DNA from: Craterilacuibacter sp. RT1T
GTDB taxonomy: Bacteria; Pseudomonadota; Gammaproteobacteria; Burkholderiales; Chromobacteriaceae
DNA length: 64,000 bases
Direction: 5' to 3'
Assembly (NCBI RefSeq): GCF_023502145.1
Contig: NZ_JAMFLI010000005.1
Location: forward strand, 124,001-188,000
Shown here: one piece after another, positions 20,840 through 30,640 of the stretch
Layout of the letters: the number at the start of each line of letters is the position of its first letter
Numbering within the stretch: the first letter of the stretch is position 1
The notes under the pieces: model-generated
What the model was told of the DNA's origin: nothing
Databases searched by the model: none
Seen by the model: the letters and a program-made list of their open reading frames with translations, nothing else
Translations under genes and position numbers: made by a program

Positions 20840-21016
20840 ATGACAATCATACTAAGCGTCGTATTGATTTATTTCTTTGCGCTACCGATTATCGGCGGTG
20901 CCTTTTCCCTGGTCAGCGGCATGCTCAAACCGCGCTTTCGCCGCCCCCAGGAAGAAGTGCAACGCAACTCGCCATTCAATCCGTTTTACCAGCAGTCGCC
21001 ATTCAACCTGGGCTGA
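20840..21016 (+). CDS. small single-pass membrane protein (58 aa)
   Basis: A short frame below common size cut-offs: ATG at 20840 after TTGGAG with good spacing, 58 codons, TGA at 21014-21016. The product has one N-terminal hydrophobic helix (TIILSVVLIYFFALPIIGG), then LKPRFRRP and a polar tail with a repeated SPFN motif (NSPFNPFYQQSPFN). A strong terminator follows 15 bases later. Ribosome binding site, membrane helix and terminator support a real gene. I do not recognise the family. Confidence 0.65.
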   Translation: MTIILSVVLIYFFALPIIGGAFSLVSGMLKPRFRRPQEEVQRNSPFNPFYQQSPFNLG

Positions 21017-21030
21017 ACACCAGCAGATCA

Positions 21031-21070
21031 CGCTCAAGGGCAAGGCGTAAGCCTTGCCCTTGAGCGTTTT
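21031..21070. terminator. rho-independent terminator
   Basis: A 16-bp perfect stem (21031-21046 with 21051-21066), GTAA loop and TTTT tail. It ends the small membrane protein transcript and, read on the other strand, lies just past the D-lactate dehydrogenase stop codon. Confidence 0.93.
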
Positions 21071-21073
21071 GCA

Positions 21074-23905
21074 TTAGAGCGCGCGCGTCACCTTATCCAC
21101 CAGCACCATCAGATGCTGGTAATCGAGACCCGAGTGTTCAGACAGGCCGATTTCGCAGGTCGCACTATTGGCATAGCCGCCGCTGCAATGCGCCACCTGC
21201 GGGCGCAAGTCTTTCAGCGCCGAGGCATTCAACTCGGGGAAGGTAAAGCCTTTATCACCGGCAAAACCACAGCAGGTGACCCCACCGGGCACGGTCACCC
21301 GATTCGCACAACGCCGTGCCAGCGCTTCCAGCATCCCCGCCTGACCGCTTTTACGCATCGAACACACCACATGCAGCGCCACATCCTCATCGACCGGGCT
21401 GAACTGCAGATAGTCGGCAGCCACTTCATGCACAAAGCGCGTCACGTCGTAAATCTGTAGCGGCGTATCCTGCAAGCCCTCCAACAGCGCCACCGTACAG
21501 ACCCCGTTGTCGACAATCACCGGCCAGCGGCCATTGTCACTGGCCAGCAATAGCGCCGCCTCCACTTCCATGCGTTTGGCTTGGGCGGCATCCATCGCGC
21601 CTTTGGAGTGAAAAGGCGTGCCGCAACACAGATTGCCCAGATCCGCCGGATAGAGCAGCGCATAACCGGCTTTTTCCAGCACCGATGCGACCACCTGGTT
21701 GACCGGGCGCGCATCCGGCGCGGCGCTTGAGGGCACAAAGGTTCGCGTCAGGCAGGATGACAGATACACCACTTTACGCACACTATCCGCCTTGCCCGGC
21801 AGCGCGGAAAAACGCCCGGCACCACGCGGAAAATGGCGTGACCAGTGCGGCACGCGCGCGCCCAATACGCGGCGCAAACCCTGCATCAAGGCTGCCGTAC
21901 CGCCCTCGCCCGCCACCCGCTCAAAGCCGGCCAAGAGGCGCAAACCGGTGCGGGCCGCACTGCTCGCGAGGCCGTAATGCCGTGCCAGCGTCGCGGCCCC
22001 CTTGCGCGCGCGCTCGCCGAGTGCCGCCTCGCGCAGCCCCAGCGTAAGCGCTCCGGTATTGATGCCGACCGGACACGCCGTTTCACACAGACCGCAGGCG
22101 ACACAGGTTTGCTCGCCGGCATAGACATAAGCCGCTTCCATCTGCTGCAAGGCGGCAGGCTCGGTGCCGCTGGCAAGGAGCGCCGCGATTTCACGCCGAG
22201 CCACAATGCGCTGGCGCGGCGTCAGCGTCAGTGCGCGGCTGGGGCATTGCGCCTCGCAAAAACCGCACTCGATACATTTATCGATAATGGGGTTGGCCGC
22301 CGGCATGGGCTTGAGATGCTTGACGTGCAGCAACTTGTCCTGCGACAGGATCACATCGGGGTTGAGCATGCCCTCAGGGTCGAACAGCAGCTTGATTTCC
22401 TGCATCACGCGGTAGGCATCCGCCCCCCACTCCAGCTCGACAAAGGGTGCCATATTGCGCCCGGTGCCATGCTCGGCCTTGACCGCGCCCTCGTACTCGA
22501 CCGCCACCAGCTGGCACACGTCTTCCAGAAAAGCCTGATAGCGCCCGATTTCGGCCGCGCCGGAAAAATCAGGGGTAAACACGAAGTGCAGATTGCCCTC
22601 CAGCGCATGGCCGAAAATGATGGCCTCGTGATAGCCGTGGCACTGGAACAAGGCCTGCAGCTTAAGCGTCCCCTGAGCCAGATGCTCGATCGGAAACACC
22701 ACATCCTCGATAATCACCGTCGTTCCGCTGGCGCGCATCGCCCCGACGCTGGGGAACATGCCCTTGCGGATATTCCATAGCCGGGTCGTTTCGGCGGCAT
22801 CGCTACTAAACACCAGCGGCGACAAGGCCGTAAACGGGGCAAGAAAATCGCTGATGGCCGCGCTCTGGCGCTGCAAATCCGCCGCGGACTCGGCGCGGGT
22901 TTCAATCAGAATGGCCGCCGCGCTATCGGGCAGACTGCGTATCAGAGCCGGTACGCCGGCCTTGTCTTGCACCGAGCGCAGACTCGCCCTATCCAGCAGT
23001 TCGGCTGCCGCCACCTGATCCTTATGCTGTGCCAGCAGCGCGATAGCCTGACAGGCCGTGCCGATGTCGGGATAAAACACCAGCGCCGATGCCTTGTGCG
23101 CCCAGTCGGGCACGGTGTGATACACCACCTCGGACACAAAGGCCAGCGTGCCTTCGCTGCCCACCATCAGATGCAGCAAGATGGCCAGCGGATCGGTGTA
23201 GTCCACCAGCGCATTCAGGCTATAGCCGGTGGTGTTTTTCATCTTGTACTTGCGCCGGATGCGTTCCGCGAGCGTCTCGTCCTCCTGCACGCGCTGCGCC
23301 AAAGCTGACAAGGCCGACAGCAAGCCGGCATGGCTCTGGCGAAATGCCGCCACACTGGCCTCGTCCGCGGTATCGAGCAAGGTGCCATCCGCCAGAATCA
23401 GGCGCAGGCTGCGCACGGTGCGGTAACTGTTCTGCGCGGTGCCGCAGCACATCCCGCTGGCGTTGTTATTGACGATGCCGCCTATCATTGCCGCATTCAG
23501 CGTCGCCGGGTCCGGGCCTATCTTGCGCCCGTAAGGCAAGAGAGCGGCATTGGCCGCCGCCCCCAGTACCCCCGGCTGCAAACGGATGGCTGCACCCTCT
23601 TCCAGCACCTCCAGGCGGTTCCACGCATCGCCGGCCACCAACAAAATCGAATCGCTGACCGCCTGCCCCGACAAGGACGTGCCCGCCGCGCGAAAAGTCA
23701 CCGGCAAAGCCAGCGCCGCCGCCTCGGCCAGCAACAGCCTGACTTCATCCTCATTATGCGTTTTCACCACCACCTTGGGTCTTAGCTGGTAGCAGGAAGC
23801 ATCGGTGCCATACGTCAGCGTGGACAAGGGATCGGTATAGATGCGCCGGCTGTCGATACGGCCGCTAATACGCCGGACAAAGCTTTGGTAGGCGGCAGGC
23901 AACAT
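21074..23905 (-). CDS. FAD/Fe-S D-lactate dehydrogenase (quinone-linked type)
   Basis: A 943-residue fusion: an N-terminal FAD-binding oxidase domain (FRAAGTSLSGQAVSDSILL, GGIVNNNASGMCCGT), the FAD-linked oxidase C-terminal domain, two [4Fe-4S] ferredoxin motifs (CIECGFCEAQCPS and CVACGLCETACPVG), and a C-terminal pair of cysteine-rich CCG domains (NLCCGTPFHSKG and TCCGFAGDKGF). This is the architecture of membrane-associated D-lactate dehydrogenases (Dld-II type) that feed electrons to quinone; related D-2-hydroxyacid dehydrogenases cannot be excluded. The ATG at 23905 follows TGGAG. It is transcribed divergently from the isochorismatase-like gene. Confidence 0.88.
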   Translation of the reverse strand: MLPAAYQSFVRRISGRIDSRRIYTDPLSTLTYGTDASCYQLRPKVVVKTHNEDEVRLLLAEAAALALPVTFRAAGTSLSGQAVSDSILLVAGDAWNRLEVLEEGAAIRLQPGVLGAAANAALLPYGRKIGPDPATLNAAMIGGIVNNNASGMCCGTAQNSYRTVRSLRLILADGTLLDTADEASVAAFRQSHAGLLSALSALAQRVQEDETLAERIRRKYKMKNTTGYSLNALVDYTDPLAILLHLMVGSEGTLAFVSEVVYHTVPDWAHKASALVFYPDIGTACQAIALLAQHKDQVAAAELLDRASLRSVQDKAGVPALIRSLPDSAAAILIETRAESAADLQRQSAAISDFLAPFTALSPLVFSSDAAETTRLWNIRKGMFPSVGAMRASGTTVIIEDVVFPIEHLAQGTLKLQALFQCHGYHEAIIFGHALEGNLHFVFTPDFSGAAEIGRYQAFLEDVCQLVAVEYEGAVKAEHGTGRNMAPFVELEWGADAYRVMQEIKLLFDPEGMLNPDVILSQDKLLHVKHLKPMPAANPIIDKCIECGFCEAQCPSRALTLTPRQRIVARREIAALLASGTEPAALQQMEAAYVYAGEQTCVACGLCETACPVGINTGALTLGLREAALGERARKGAATLARHYGLASSAARTGLRLLAGFERVAGEGGTAALMQGLRRVLGARVPHWSRHFPRGAGRFSALPGKADSVRKVVYLSSCLTRTFVPSSAAPDARPVNQVVASVLEKAGYALLYPADLGNLCCGTPFHSKGAMDAAQAKRMEVEAALLLASDNGRWPVIVDNGVCTVALLEGLQDTPLQIYDVTRFVHEVAADYLQFSPVDEDVALHVVCSMRKSGQAGMLEALARRCANRVTVPGGVTCCGFAGDKGFTFPELNASALKDLRPQVAHCSGGYANSATCEIGLSEHSGLDYQHLMVLVDKVTRAL

Positions 23906-24037
23906 GCAATGGCTCCAGGATTCAGGTCATCAATAGGACAAAGTTTGCCACAGTCCGCGCGCTTACCCCATGCGGGGATGCCCCTATTCATGACTATGGA
24001 TTATCCTGACATGAAAACCATAAGCGGGAGTACACAC

Positions 24038-24589
24038 ATGCTGATGCACAAAGACAAGGCCACCTTGCTGGTGGTCGATATACAAGAAAAACTCATCCCC
24101 GCCATTGCCGGCGCGCAAAACCTGATCGCGCGCGCGCGCTGGCTGATCGCCGCCGCCCATGATTGTGCCCTGCCGGTGGTGTTTTCCGAGCAGTATCCGC
24201 AAGGTCTGGGCCACACCCTGCCCGAACTGCTGGCGGCGGCCCCCGCCGCCCAAGTGGTAGAGAAACTGCACTTCTCCTGCGTCAGCGCAGGCTGCCTGCC
24301 GCGCAGCCTGCTGGAACGCGAACAGGTCATCGTGTGCGGCATGGAAACCCATGTCTGCGTGTTACAAACGGTATTGGGGCTGCTGCAATTGGGTAAACAG
24401 GTATTTGTCGTCGCCGATGTCGTCGGCAGCCGCAGCGACCGCGATAAGGAATTGGGACTGCAAAGAATGCAGGGCGCCGGTGCCGTGCTGGTCAGCCGCG
24501 AGATGGTGCTGTTCGAGATGCTGGAAAAATCGGGCAGCGAACAGTTCAAGGCAATGAGCAAGAAGTATCTGGTCGGTGAGCAGCCATGA
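24038..24589 (+). CDS. isochorismatase-family cysteine hydrolase
   Basis: A 183-residue alpha/beta hydrolase of the isochorismatase-like superfamily, substrate unknown. The catalytic triad is visible: Asp14 in LVVDIQEKL, Lys76 in VVEKLHFSC and Cys107 in GMETHVCVLQT. The start ATG at 24038 has GGGAG seven bases upstream; the frame extends 51 codons further back, into sequence unlike any family N-terminus. It is closest in layout to YcaC-like members. It is followed by a dispersed inverted-repeat element, with no neighbour that would suggest a pathway. Confidence 0.85.
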   Translation: MLMHKDKATLLVVDIQEKLIPAIAGAQNLIARARWLIAAAHDCALPVVFSEQYPQGLGHTLPELLAAAPAAQVVEKLHFSCVSAGCLPRSLLEREQVIVCGMETHVCVLQTVLGLLQLGKQVFVVADVVGSRSDRDKELGLQRMQGAGAVLVSREMVLFEMLEKSGSEQFKAMSKKYLVGEQP

Positions 24590-24602
24590 GACAAGCCCCC
24601 TA

Positions 24603-24744
24603 AGAGCGTGTTCACGATCTCGCGAGCGAGGGCGAGACAAGGCGAAAACGGCTGAGAAAGCGGAATGTACAGGTGGTACATGAGCATTTCGAAGCTGTTT
24701 TTAACGCCGTATCGCCGATGCGCAGCAGATCGTGAACAGGTTCT
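24603..24744. repeat. 142-bp MITE-like element with 18-bp terminal inverted repeats
   Basis: The ends (24603-24620 and 24727-24744) are inverted copies matching at 16 of 18 positions and share GTTCACGATCT. Inside lies a small palindrome, ATGTAC/GTACAT, around 24665-24681. It has no coding capacity. The form, terminal repeats around a short non-coding core, is that of a non-autonomous dispersed element. No second copy occurs in this window. Confidence 0.65.
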
Positions 24745-24808
24745 AAAGCAAAACTTGCCGTAGGGGGCTAATCGATAGACGCATGCAGCTCAGGCAAAGC
24801 CAGCCGGC

Positions 24809-25135
24809 CTACCAGCGATCCTGACGGTACTCGCGGCGGATTTCGCGCCTTGCTTCGCGCTTTTCCTTCTTTACATCGACGTAGGCACGCGTCTTGGCCT
24901 GGCGCACCTCGCGGATACCATTACGGATCGCACGGCGTTTTTCCCACGGCGTATCCGCCTGATAATAGTCGCGTGCCGCCTCGCGCCGCTCGGCGATCAC
25001 TTCGCGCGCACCCTCGCGCTTGGCTTTTCCTACTTCATAAATCCCCTCACGGATCTCGCTTTTTACACCCCAGCTGCTGGCAAAGGCGCTTGAGCAGGCA
25101 AGACCCAGCAGTAGCGTCATCAATACTTTTTTCAT
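24809..25135 (-). CDS. small secreted charged helical protein
   Basis: A 108-residue protein: signal peptide MKKVLMTLLLGLACSSAFA, then an almost entirely helical, Arg/Lys/Glu-rich body (VKSEIREGIYEVGKAKREGAR, KKEKREARREIRREYRQDRW shown by its ends) with a REAARDYYQAD segment in the middle. The ATG at 25135 follows AAGGAC with good spacing; 17 further upstream codons lack a start signal. No family recognised. Periplasmic location is inferred from the signal peptide. Confidence 0.7.
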   Translation of the reverse strand: MKKVLMTLLLGLACSSAFASSWGVKSEIREGIYEVGKAKREGAREVIAERREAARDYYQADTPWEKRRAIRNGIREVRQAKTRAYVDVKKEKREARREIRREYRQDRW

Positions 25136-25282
25136 GTCGCATGTCCTTGTTGTCCATTGGCGGCAGGCCGCCTTGCAATGGACCAACTATGAACTCGAAC
25201 ACTACCTAAAGTAAGCGATTGTGCATTTGTTCACATGCACTTAGCCACACGACTTCGCCTATCACCGCCAGCCCAAACGCCT

Positions 25283-25574
<292 letters not shown>

Positions 25575-25655
25575 TAGATGGCTACGCCCGTAAAGGCACA
25601 CTCAGCACAAAAAAGGGTGCCCGATCCGGGCACCCCTGCTACCTGCCAGCCAAGC

Positions 25656-28436
25656 TCAATCGAGCACGGCCAGGCGGGCGGTACGGAAGTAAATAAAGCG
25701 GTCGTACGACAGCGGGAGCGTATTCGCGTACAAGTACATCCCCACCGACCAGTTGTAAGGGTAGATCGCTGCAGCCTGCGCGGTGGCCATTGGCTGGTCA
25801 AATAGCACCTGACCGTTGACCGTGATCTTCAGGAAACCACGGCCGCCTTGTGCTGCCGTGCGCTCATCAAGATAGGTCTCAATCCGCACATCCTGCTCGG
25901 CGTTCGGATCGATATTGCCGACCTGCGTAATACGCTTGCCGCCCTGCGATGGATCAACGCGCTCGTCGAAGCTCAGCTGAACTTTACCCGGATTGTTCGG
26001 GTCGGTATCCACAGCCATCAATAGTACGGGGCCAAAGCCCTGCGTCTTGACCTGCCAGACAGTCGCCGGAGACTCGCCGACCGGCGCCATATGCCACGGC
26101 AGACCAGAACGACGACCGCCCAAACGGAACTGCAGCTGCCACTCATAGTGCTTACGGGTCGAGAACTGGAACGCATTGACCTGCGTGCGCAGCTTCTCCT
26201 CCACGATGCCATCGCCCGACACCACACCAATTGCGGTGAAGTCGCCGTCCTTGAACACGCGATCCTTGACGCCTTCGTTGGTCAGACTGTGCCCCATCAC
26301 GTTCTGTGATGACTGAGTCTGCGGGTTCCATACGTTAATGGTCACGATGTCCGAGCGGCCGATTTCCGGATTAAAGAACGGTACGCTACCGCTAAAGTCG
26401 TGCGTGATTTTGCTCGCACCCAAATCAACCGGTACTTGAGTATTGCCGATGGTCGCCTTGTACGGTGCGTAAGCCACATAGGCACTGCCGCTTAGCGGTG
26501 GCGGGATAATCTCGCCACCACCATCGCCACCATCACCGCCATCACCACCGCTGTCATCGCCAAGATCGATCAGGCGGGCAGTACGGAAGTAAATAAAGCG
26601 GTCGTACGACAGCGGGAGCGTATTCGCGTACAAGTACATCCCCACCGACCAGTTGTAAGGGTAAATCGCTGCAGCCTGCGCGGTAGCCATTGGCTGGTCG
26701 AATAGCACCTGACCGTTGACCGTGATCTTCAGGAAACCACGGCCGCCTTGTGCTGCCGTGCGCTCATCAAGATAGGTCTCAATCCGCACATCCTGCTCGG
26801 CGTTCGGATCGATATTGCCGACCTGCGTGATACGCTTGCCACCCTGCGATGGATCGACGCGCTCATCGAAGCTCAGCTGAACTTTACCCGGATTGTTCGG
26901 GTCGGTATCCACCGCCATCAACAGCGCGGGACCAAAGCCCTGCGTCTTGACCTGCCAGACAGTCGCCGGAGACTCGCCGACCGGCGCCATATGCCACGGC
27001 AGACCGGAACGACGACCACCCAAGCGGAACTGCAGCTGCCACTCATAGTGCTTACGGGTCGAGAACTGGAACGCATTGACCTGCGTGCGCAGCTTCTCCT
27101 CCACGATACCATCACCCGCCACCACACCTATTGCGGTGAAGTCGCCGTCCTTGAACACGCGATCCTTGACGCCTTCGTTGGTCAGACTGTGCCCCATCAC
27201 GTTCTGTGCCGACTGAGTCTGCGGGTTCCATACGTTAATGGTCACAATGTCCGAACGGCCGATTTCCGGGTTAAAGAACGGTACGCTACCGCCAAAGTCG
27301 TGCGTGATTTTGCTCGCACCCAAATCAACCGGCACTTGACTATTGCCGACGGTCGCCAGATATGGCGCATGTGCAACGTAGGCATCACCGCTAGGTGGCA
27401 CTAGCCCACCTTCACCGGAGTCACCGCCGGAGTCCCCGCCGGAGTCCCCGCCGCCGCTGGATTCAAGCTTCATCAGGCGGGCGGTCTTGAAGTACGCAAA
27501 GCGGTCGCCCTTGCGCGCCAGCGTATTCATACCAATAGCCCAACCATATGGCTGGTACGCACCCGCTTGCACGGTTGGCCCTTGCTGCTCATGCACTACG
27601 CGGCCGTTGACACTGATCCGAAGAAAGCCTTGGCCGCCCTGCTCGGCAGTCCGCTCATCGAGGAAAGCTTCAATACGTACATCATGTTCTGCCGCAGGAT
27701 CCAGCCCCCCTGCATCCACGATACGCTTGGCATTTTGGGCCGGATCAATGCGCGCATCGAAATTCAGGCTCAGGCGATTGCCATTATTCCGGTCAGTATC
27801 AACCCCCATGATCAGCGAGGGCGCGAAGCCTGCGCTCTGTAAGCGCCACAAGACAGCCGGTGCTTCGCCTGGGCGGCTCAGCTTCCATGGCTGCGACAAG
27901 CTGCTGCCGGCCAGACGGAATTTCAGTTGCCATTCGAAGTGGTTGCGCGTTGGGATCTGGAAGGCATTGACTTGGGTATACTGGGTGCCGTCGACTAGAC
28001 CATCCTGTCTGCGTACACCGATCGCAGTGTAACCATCCTTCTTGAAGACATAGCGTGGAACCCCGGCATCCGTCAGGCTATGCCCAACCACGTTCTGCTG
28101 GCTGTTGGTCTGCGGATTCCAGGCGTTAACGGTCAAGATGTCAGAGCGGCCAATCTGCTGGTTATAAAACGGAACATTGCCGCTGAAATCGTGGGTAATT
28201 TTTTCCGCACCAAGGTCGATAGGTACACTGTTTTCCCCGATCGTCGGTGCGTAAGGTGCCGTCGCAACGAACACCGCGCGCGAGGTACTGGCAGAGCGCA
28301 TCATACGAGCCGTAGATACCTCCCCTTGCGACGCCATCGCGTCTTCTCCCTCGCTGGCCGCACTGGTTCCGCCACCGATACAAGCGGTAAGCACGACCCC
28401 AAGCAGCGCTGGAAGGATAAGTTTCAATTTATTCAT
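25656..28436 (-). CDS. three-repeat lipoprotein, jelly-roll-like domains
   Basis: A 926-residue lipoprotein: signal sequence with lipobox LTAC (Cys19), then a linker and three homologous blocks of about 270 residues joined by Gly/Ser/Asp-rich linkers. Each block reads PYxxTIGxxxVPxDLGA, ITHDFxGxVPF, GRSDIxTxNxWNPQT, then FEWQLxFRLxG, a long Trp/Pro segment, AExDVRIExYLDERT, GFLKITVNGQ and YFRTARL. This pattern of beta strands suggests a concanavalin-like lectin or polysaccharide-lyase fold, but I do not recognise the family. Blocks two and three are nearly identical in DNA with a 900-bp period. The gene lies between two copies of an ATPase gene fragment. ATG at 28436 gives the lipoprotein signal. 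Confidence 0.75.
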   Translation of the reverse strand: MNKLKLILPALLGVVLTACIGGGTSAASEGEDAMASQGEVSTARMMRSASTSRAVFVATAPYAPTIGENSVPIDLGAEKITHDFSGNVPFYNQQIGRSDILTVNAWNPQTNSQQNVVGHSLTDAGVPRYVFKKDGYTAIGVRRQDGLVDGTQYTQVNAFQIPTRNHFEWQLKFRLAGSSLSQPWKLSRPGEAPAVLWRLQSAGFAPSLIMGVDTDRNNGNRLSLNFDARIDPAQNAKRIVDAGGLDPAAEHDVRIEAFLDERTAEQGGQGFLRISVNGRVVHEQQGPTVQAGAYQPYGWAIGMNTLARKGDRFAYFKTARLMKLESSGGGDSGGDSGGDSGEGGLVPPSGDAYVAHAPYLATVGNSQVPVDLGASKITHDFGGSVPFFNPEIGRSDIVTINVWNPQTQSAQNVMGHSLTNEGVKDRVFKDGDFTAIGVVAGDGIVEEKLRTQVNAFQFSTRKHYEWQLQFRLGGRRSGLPWHMAPVGESPATVWQVKTQGFGPALLMAVDTDPNNPGKVQLSFDERVDPSQGGKRITQVGNIDPNAEQDVRIETYLDERTAAQGGRGFLKITVNGQVLFDQPMATAQAAAIYPYNWSVGMYLYANTLPLSYDRFIYFRTARLIDLGDDSGGDGGDGGDGGGEIIPPPLSGSAYVAYAPYKATIGNTQVPVDLGASKITHDFSGSVPFFNPEIGRSDIVTINVWNPQTQSSQNVMGHSLTNEGVKDRVFKDGDFTAIGVVSGDGIVEEKLRTQVNAFQFSTRKHYEWQLQFRLGGRRSGLPWHMAPVGESPATVWQVKTQGFGPVLLMAVDTDPNNPGKVQLSFDERVDPSQGGKRITQVGNIDPNAEQDVRIETYLDERTAAQGGRGFLKITVNGQVLFDQPMATAQAAAIYPYNWSVGMYLYANTLPLSYDRFIYFRTARLAVLD
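25671..27377. repeat. two near-identical units, 900-bp period, inside the lipoprotein gene
   Basis: 25671-26477 and 26571-27377 align without gaps at an offset of exactly 900 bp with few substitutions, mostly synonymous-looking. The first block of the protein (27477-28270) is clearly more diverged, so this is a recent internal duplication on top of an older one. Confidence 0.9.
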
Positions 28437-28478
28437 CAAAGCACCAACAAAAATCCACAAAAAATTAATGCCCTCCAC

Positions 28479-28752
28479 CGGCCATAGAGAAATCAGCTAG
28501 GTGAAAAGCAAGCAGGCACGCACTATCCTACAAACATGGATGCCTGTAAATTATTGATTTGATTGATATTTTTATATTAAACGCTTAATAAGCGACTTTC
28601 CACGGGCTGGATAGCACGCCAGTCAAGGCGGCAAAACATCAGCATGCAAAATGGCCGAATTTATTCAACGCAAAGGGAATTGTGATCGGAACGTTAAAAA
28701 CCAATAGGCATTTAACATTCCGAGAAAGAAGTCACTACAGAGGTAGAGAAAC
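28479..28752. other. AT-rich gap upstream of the lipoprotein gene
   Basis: About 270 bp with a markedly AT-rich core (28550-28590, TATTTTTATATTAAACGC). It probably holds the lipoprotein promoter. No gene, repeat or terminator was recognised. Confidence 0.4.
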
Positions 28753-29425
<673 letters not shown>

Positions 29426-29433
<8 letters not shown>

Positions 29434-30640
29434 GGATCGCCTCCACCGGGTCCAGCATCGCAGCGCGCCGCGCCGGAGCCCACGCCGCCAGCACGCCGGC
29501 CAGGGTTGCGATGACGGCGGTAATGATAAACAGCGATGGCGTCACCACCACCGGAAACAGCGGTGTGCCATCGCTATTGAGCGCCAGCCGGGTAAAGCCC
29601 TTGGCCAGCAAGGCGCCCAGTGCCGAGCCGCCGAGCGAACCGACCAGCCCGTAAATGGCGCCCTGCAGCAAAAACACGGCGCGAATGCGGCTGGCCGGCG
29701 TACCCATGGCGCGCAAAATGCCGATTTCGCGCTGCTTTTGTACCACCGACACCACCAGCACACTGGCAATGCCCAGTGCCACCGCCAGCGTCACGAACAC
29801 CTTGATCATATTGCTGGAGGCGCTCTGGCTTCTCAGTGCGGTCACCAGCTGGGTATTGGTTTCCTGCCAGCTGTCGGCATCCAGACCGGTACGGGCAGAG
29901 GCCACATCGGCAATGGTGTTGGCCTGAAACAGATCGAAAGTCTTGATATAGATTTCGCTGACGTCACGCCGGTAGCCCAAGAGCGATTGCGCACCCCGCA
30001 GCGGCAGCAGCACCCAGCGCCGCGACAAGTCTTTCAGGCCGAAGTCCAGTACCGCCGTCACCAGAAAACTGTCGGCCGTGCCGGTAGCGGCCACCAGGCG
30101 CAAGCGGTCGCCCGGCTTGAGTCCCAGCTCGCGCGCAAGCTCCGAGCCTATCATCACCGAGCCTGCATCCAGGCGCAGCCGGCCGGCCTTAAGCTTGCTC
30201 TCCAGTGCGACAATCTTGAGGTAGTCCTCCAGCTCCACCCCCATCAGCACCACCGATTTTTTCACCCCGCCCTTGAGCGCAAAGCCCGGGCCGCTGGCCA
30301 TCACTGCTGCGGCTTCCACCTCGGGCAAGGTGCGCACCGCCGCGAGCGAGCCGGCCCAGTTTTCTATGGTGTTTTCGCGCTGGGTGCGCGTTTCGACCGC
30401 GCTCATCACCTCGCCCTCGGGTAGCGAAAGCAGGCGCCGGTTCACGTCTTCGCGCGGCTTGAGTACGATATGCGCCTGAGTCGACAGCGTCTTGTCGATG
30501 ATATTGCCCTGCAGGCCGTTGACGATGGCGGTGATATACACCACCACCGCTACGCCTATGGTGACGCCTGCCAAAATCAGCACCGTCTGGAAGCGCCCTT
30601 CCCGCATCAGGCGCCAGGCCACCGTCCAGATAAAGGCCAT
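29426..30640 (-). CDS. FtsX-like ABC transporter permease
   Basis: A 404-residue inner-membrane permease of the MacB/LolC/DevC type: one N-terminal membrane helix (VAWRLMREGRFQTVLILAGV), a periplasmic domain of about 230 residues, and three C-terminal helices, the first with MIKVFVTLAVALGIASVLVV and the next in the FtsX domain (QKQREIGILRAMGTPASRI). It starts with an ATG overlapping the fusion-protein stop by one base and overlaps the ATPase start by eight bases. Order fusion protein, permease, ATPase is that of DevBCA/MacAB-like exporters. Substrate unknown. Confidence 0.9.

Noticed and set aside
25656-28436. Assigning a polysaccharide lyase activity to the three-repeat lipoprotein
   Set aside because: The strand pattern hints at a jelly-roll fold but no catalytic motif is recognisable; naming an enzyme would be a guess.
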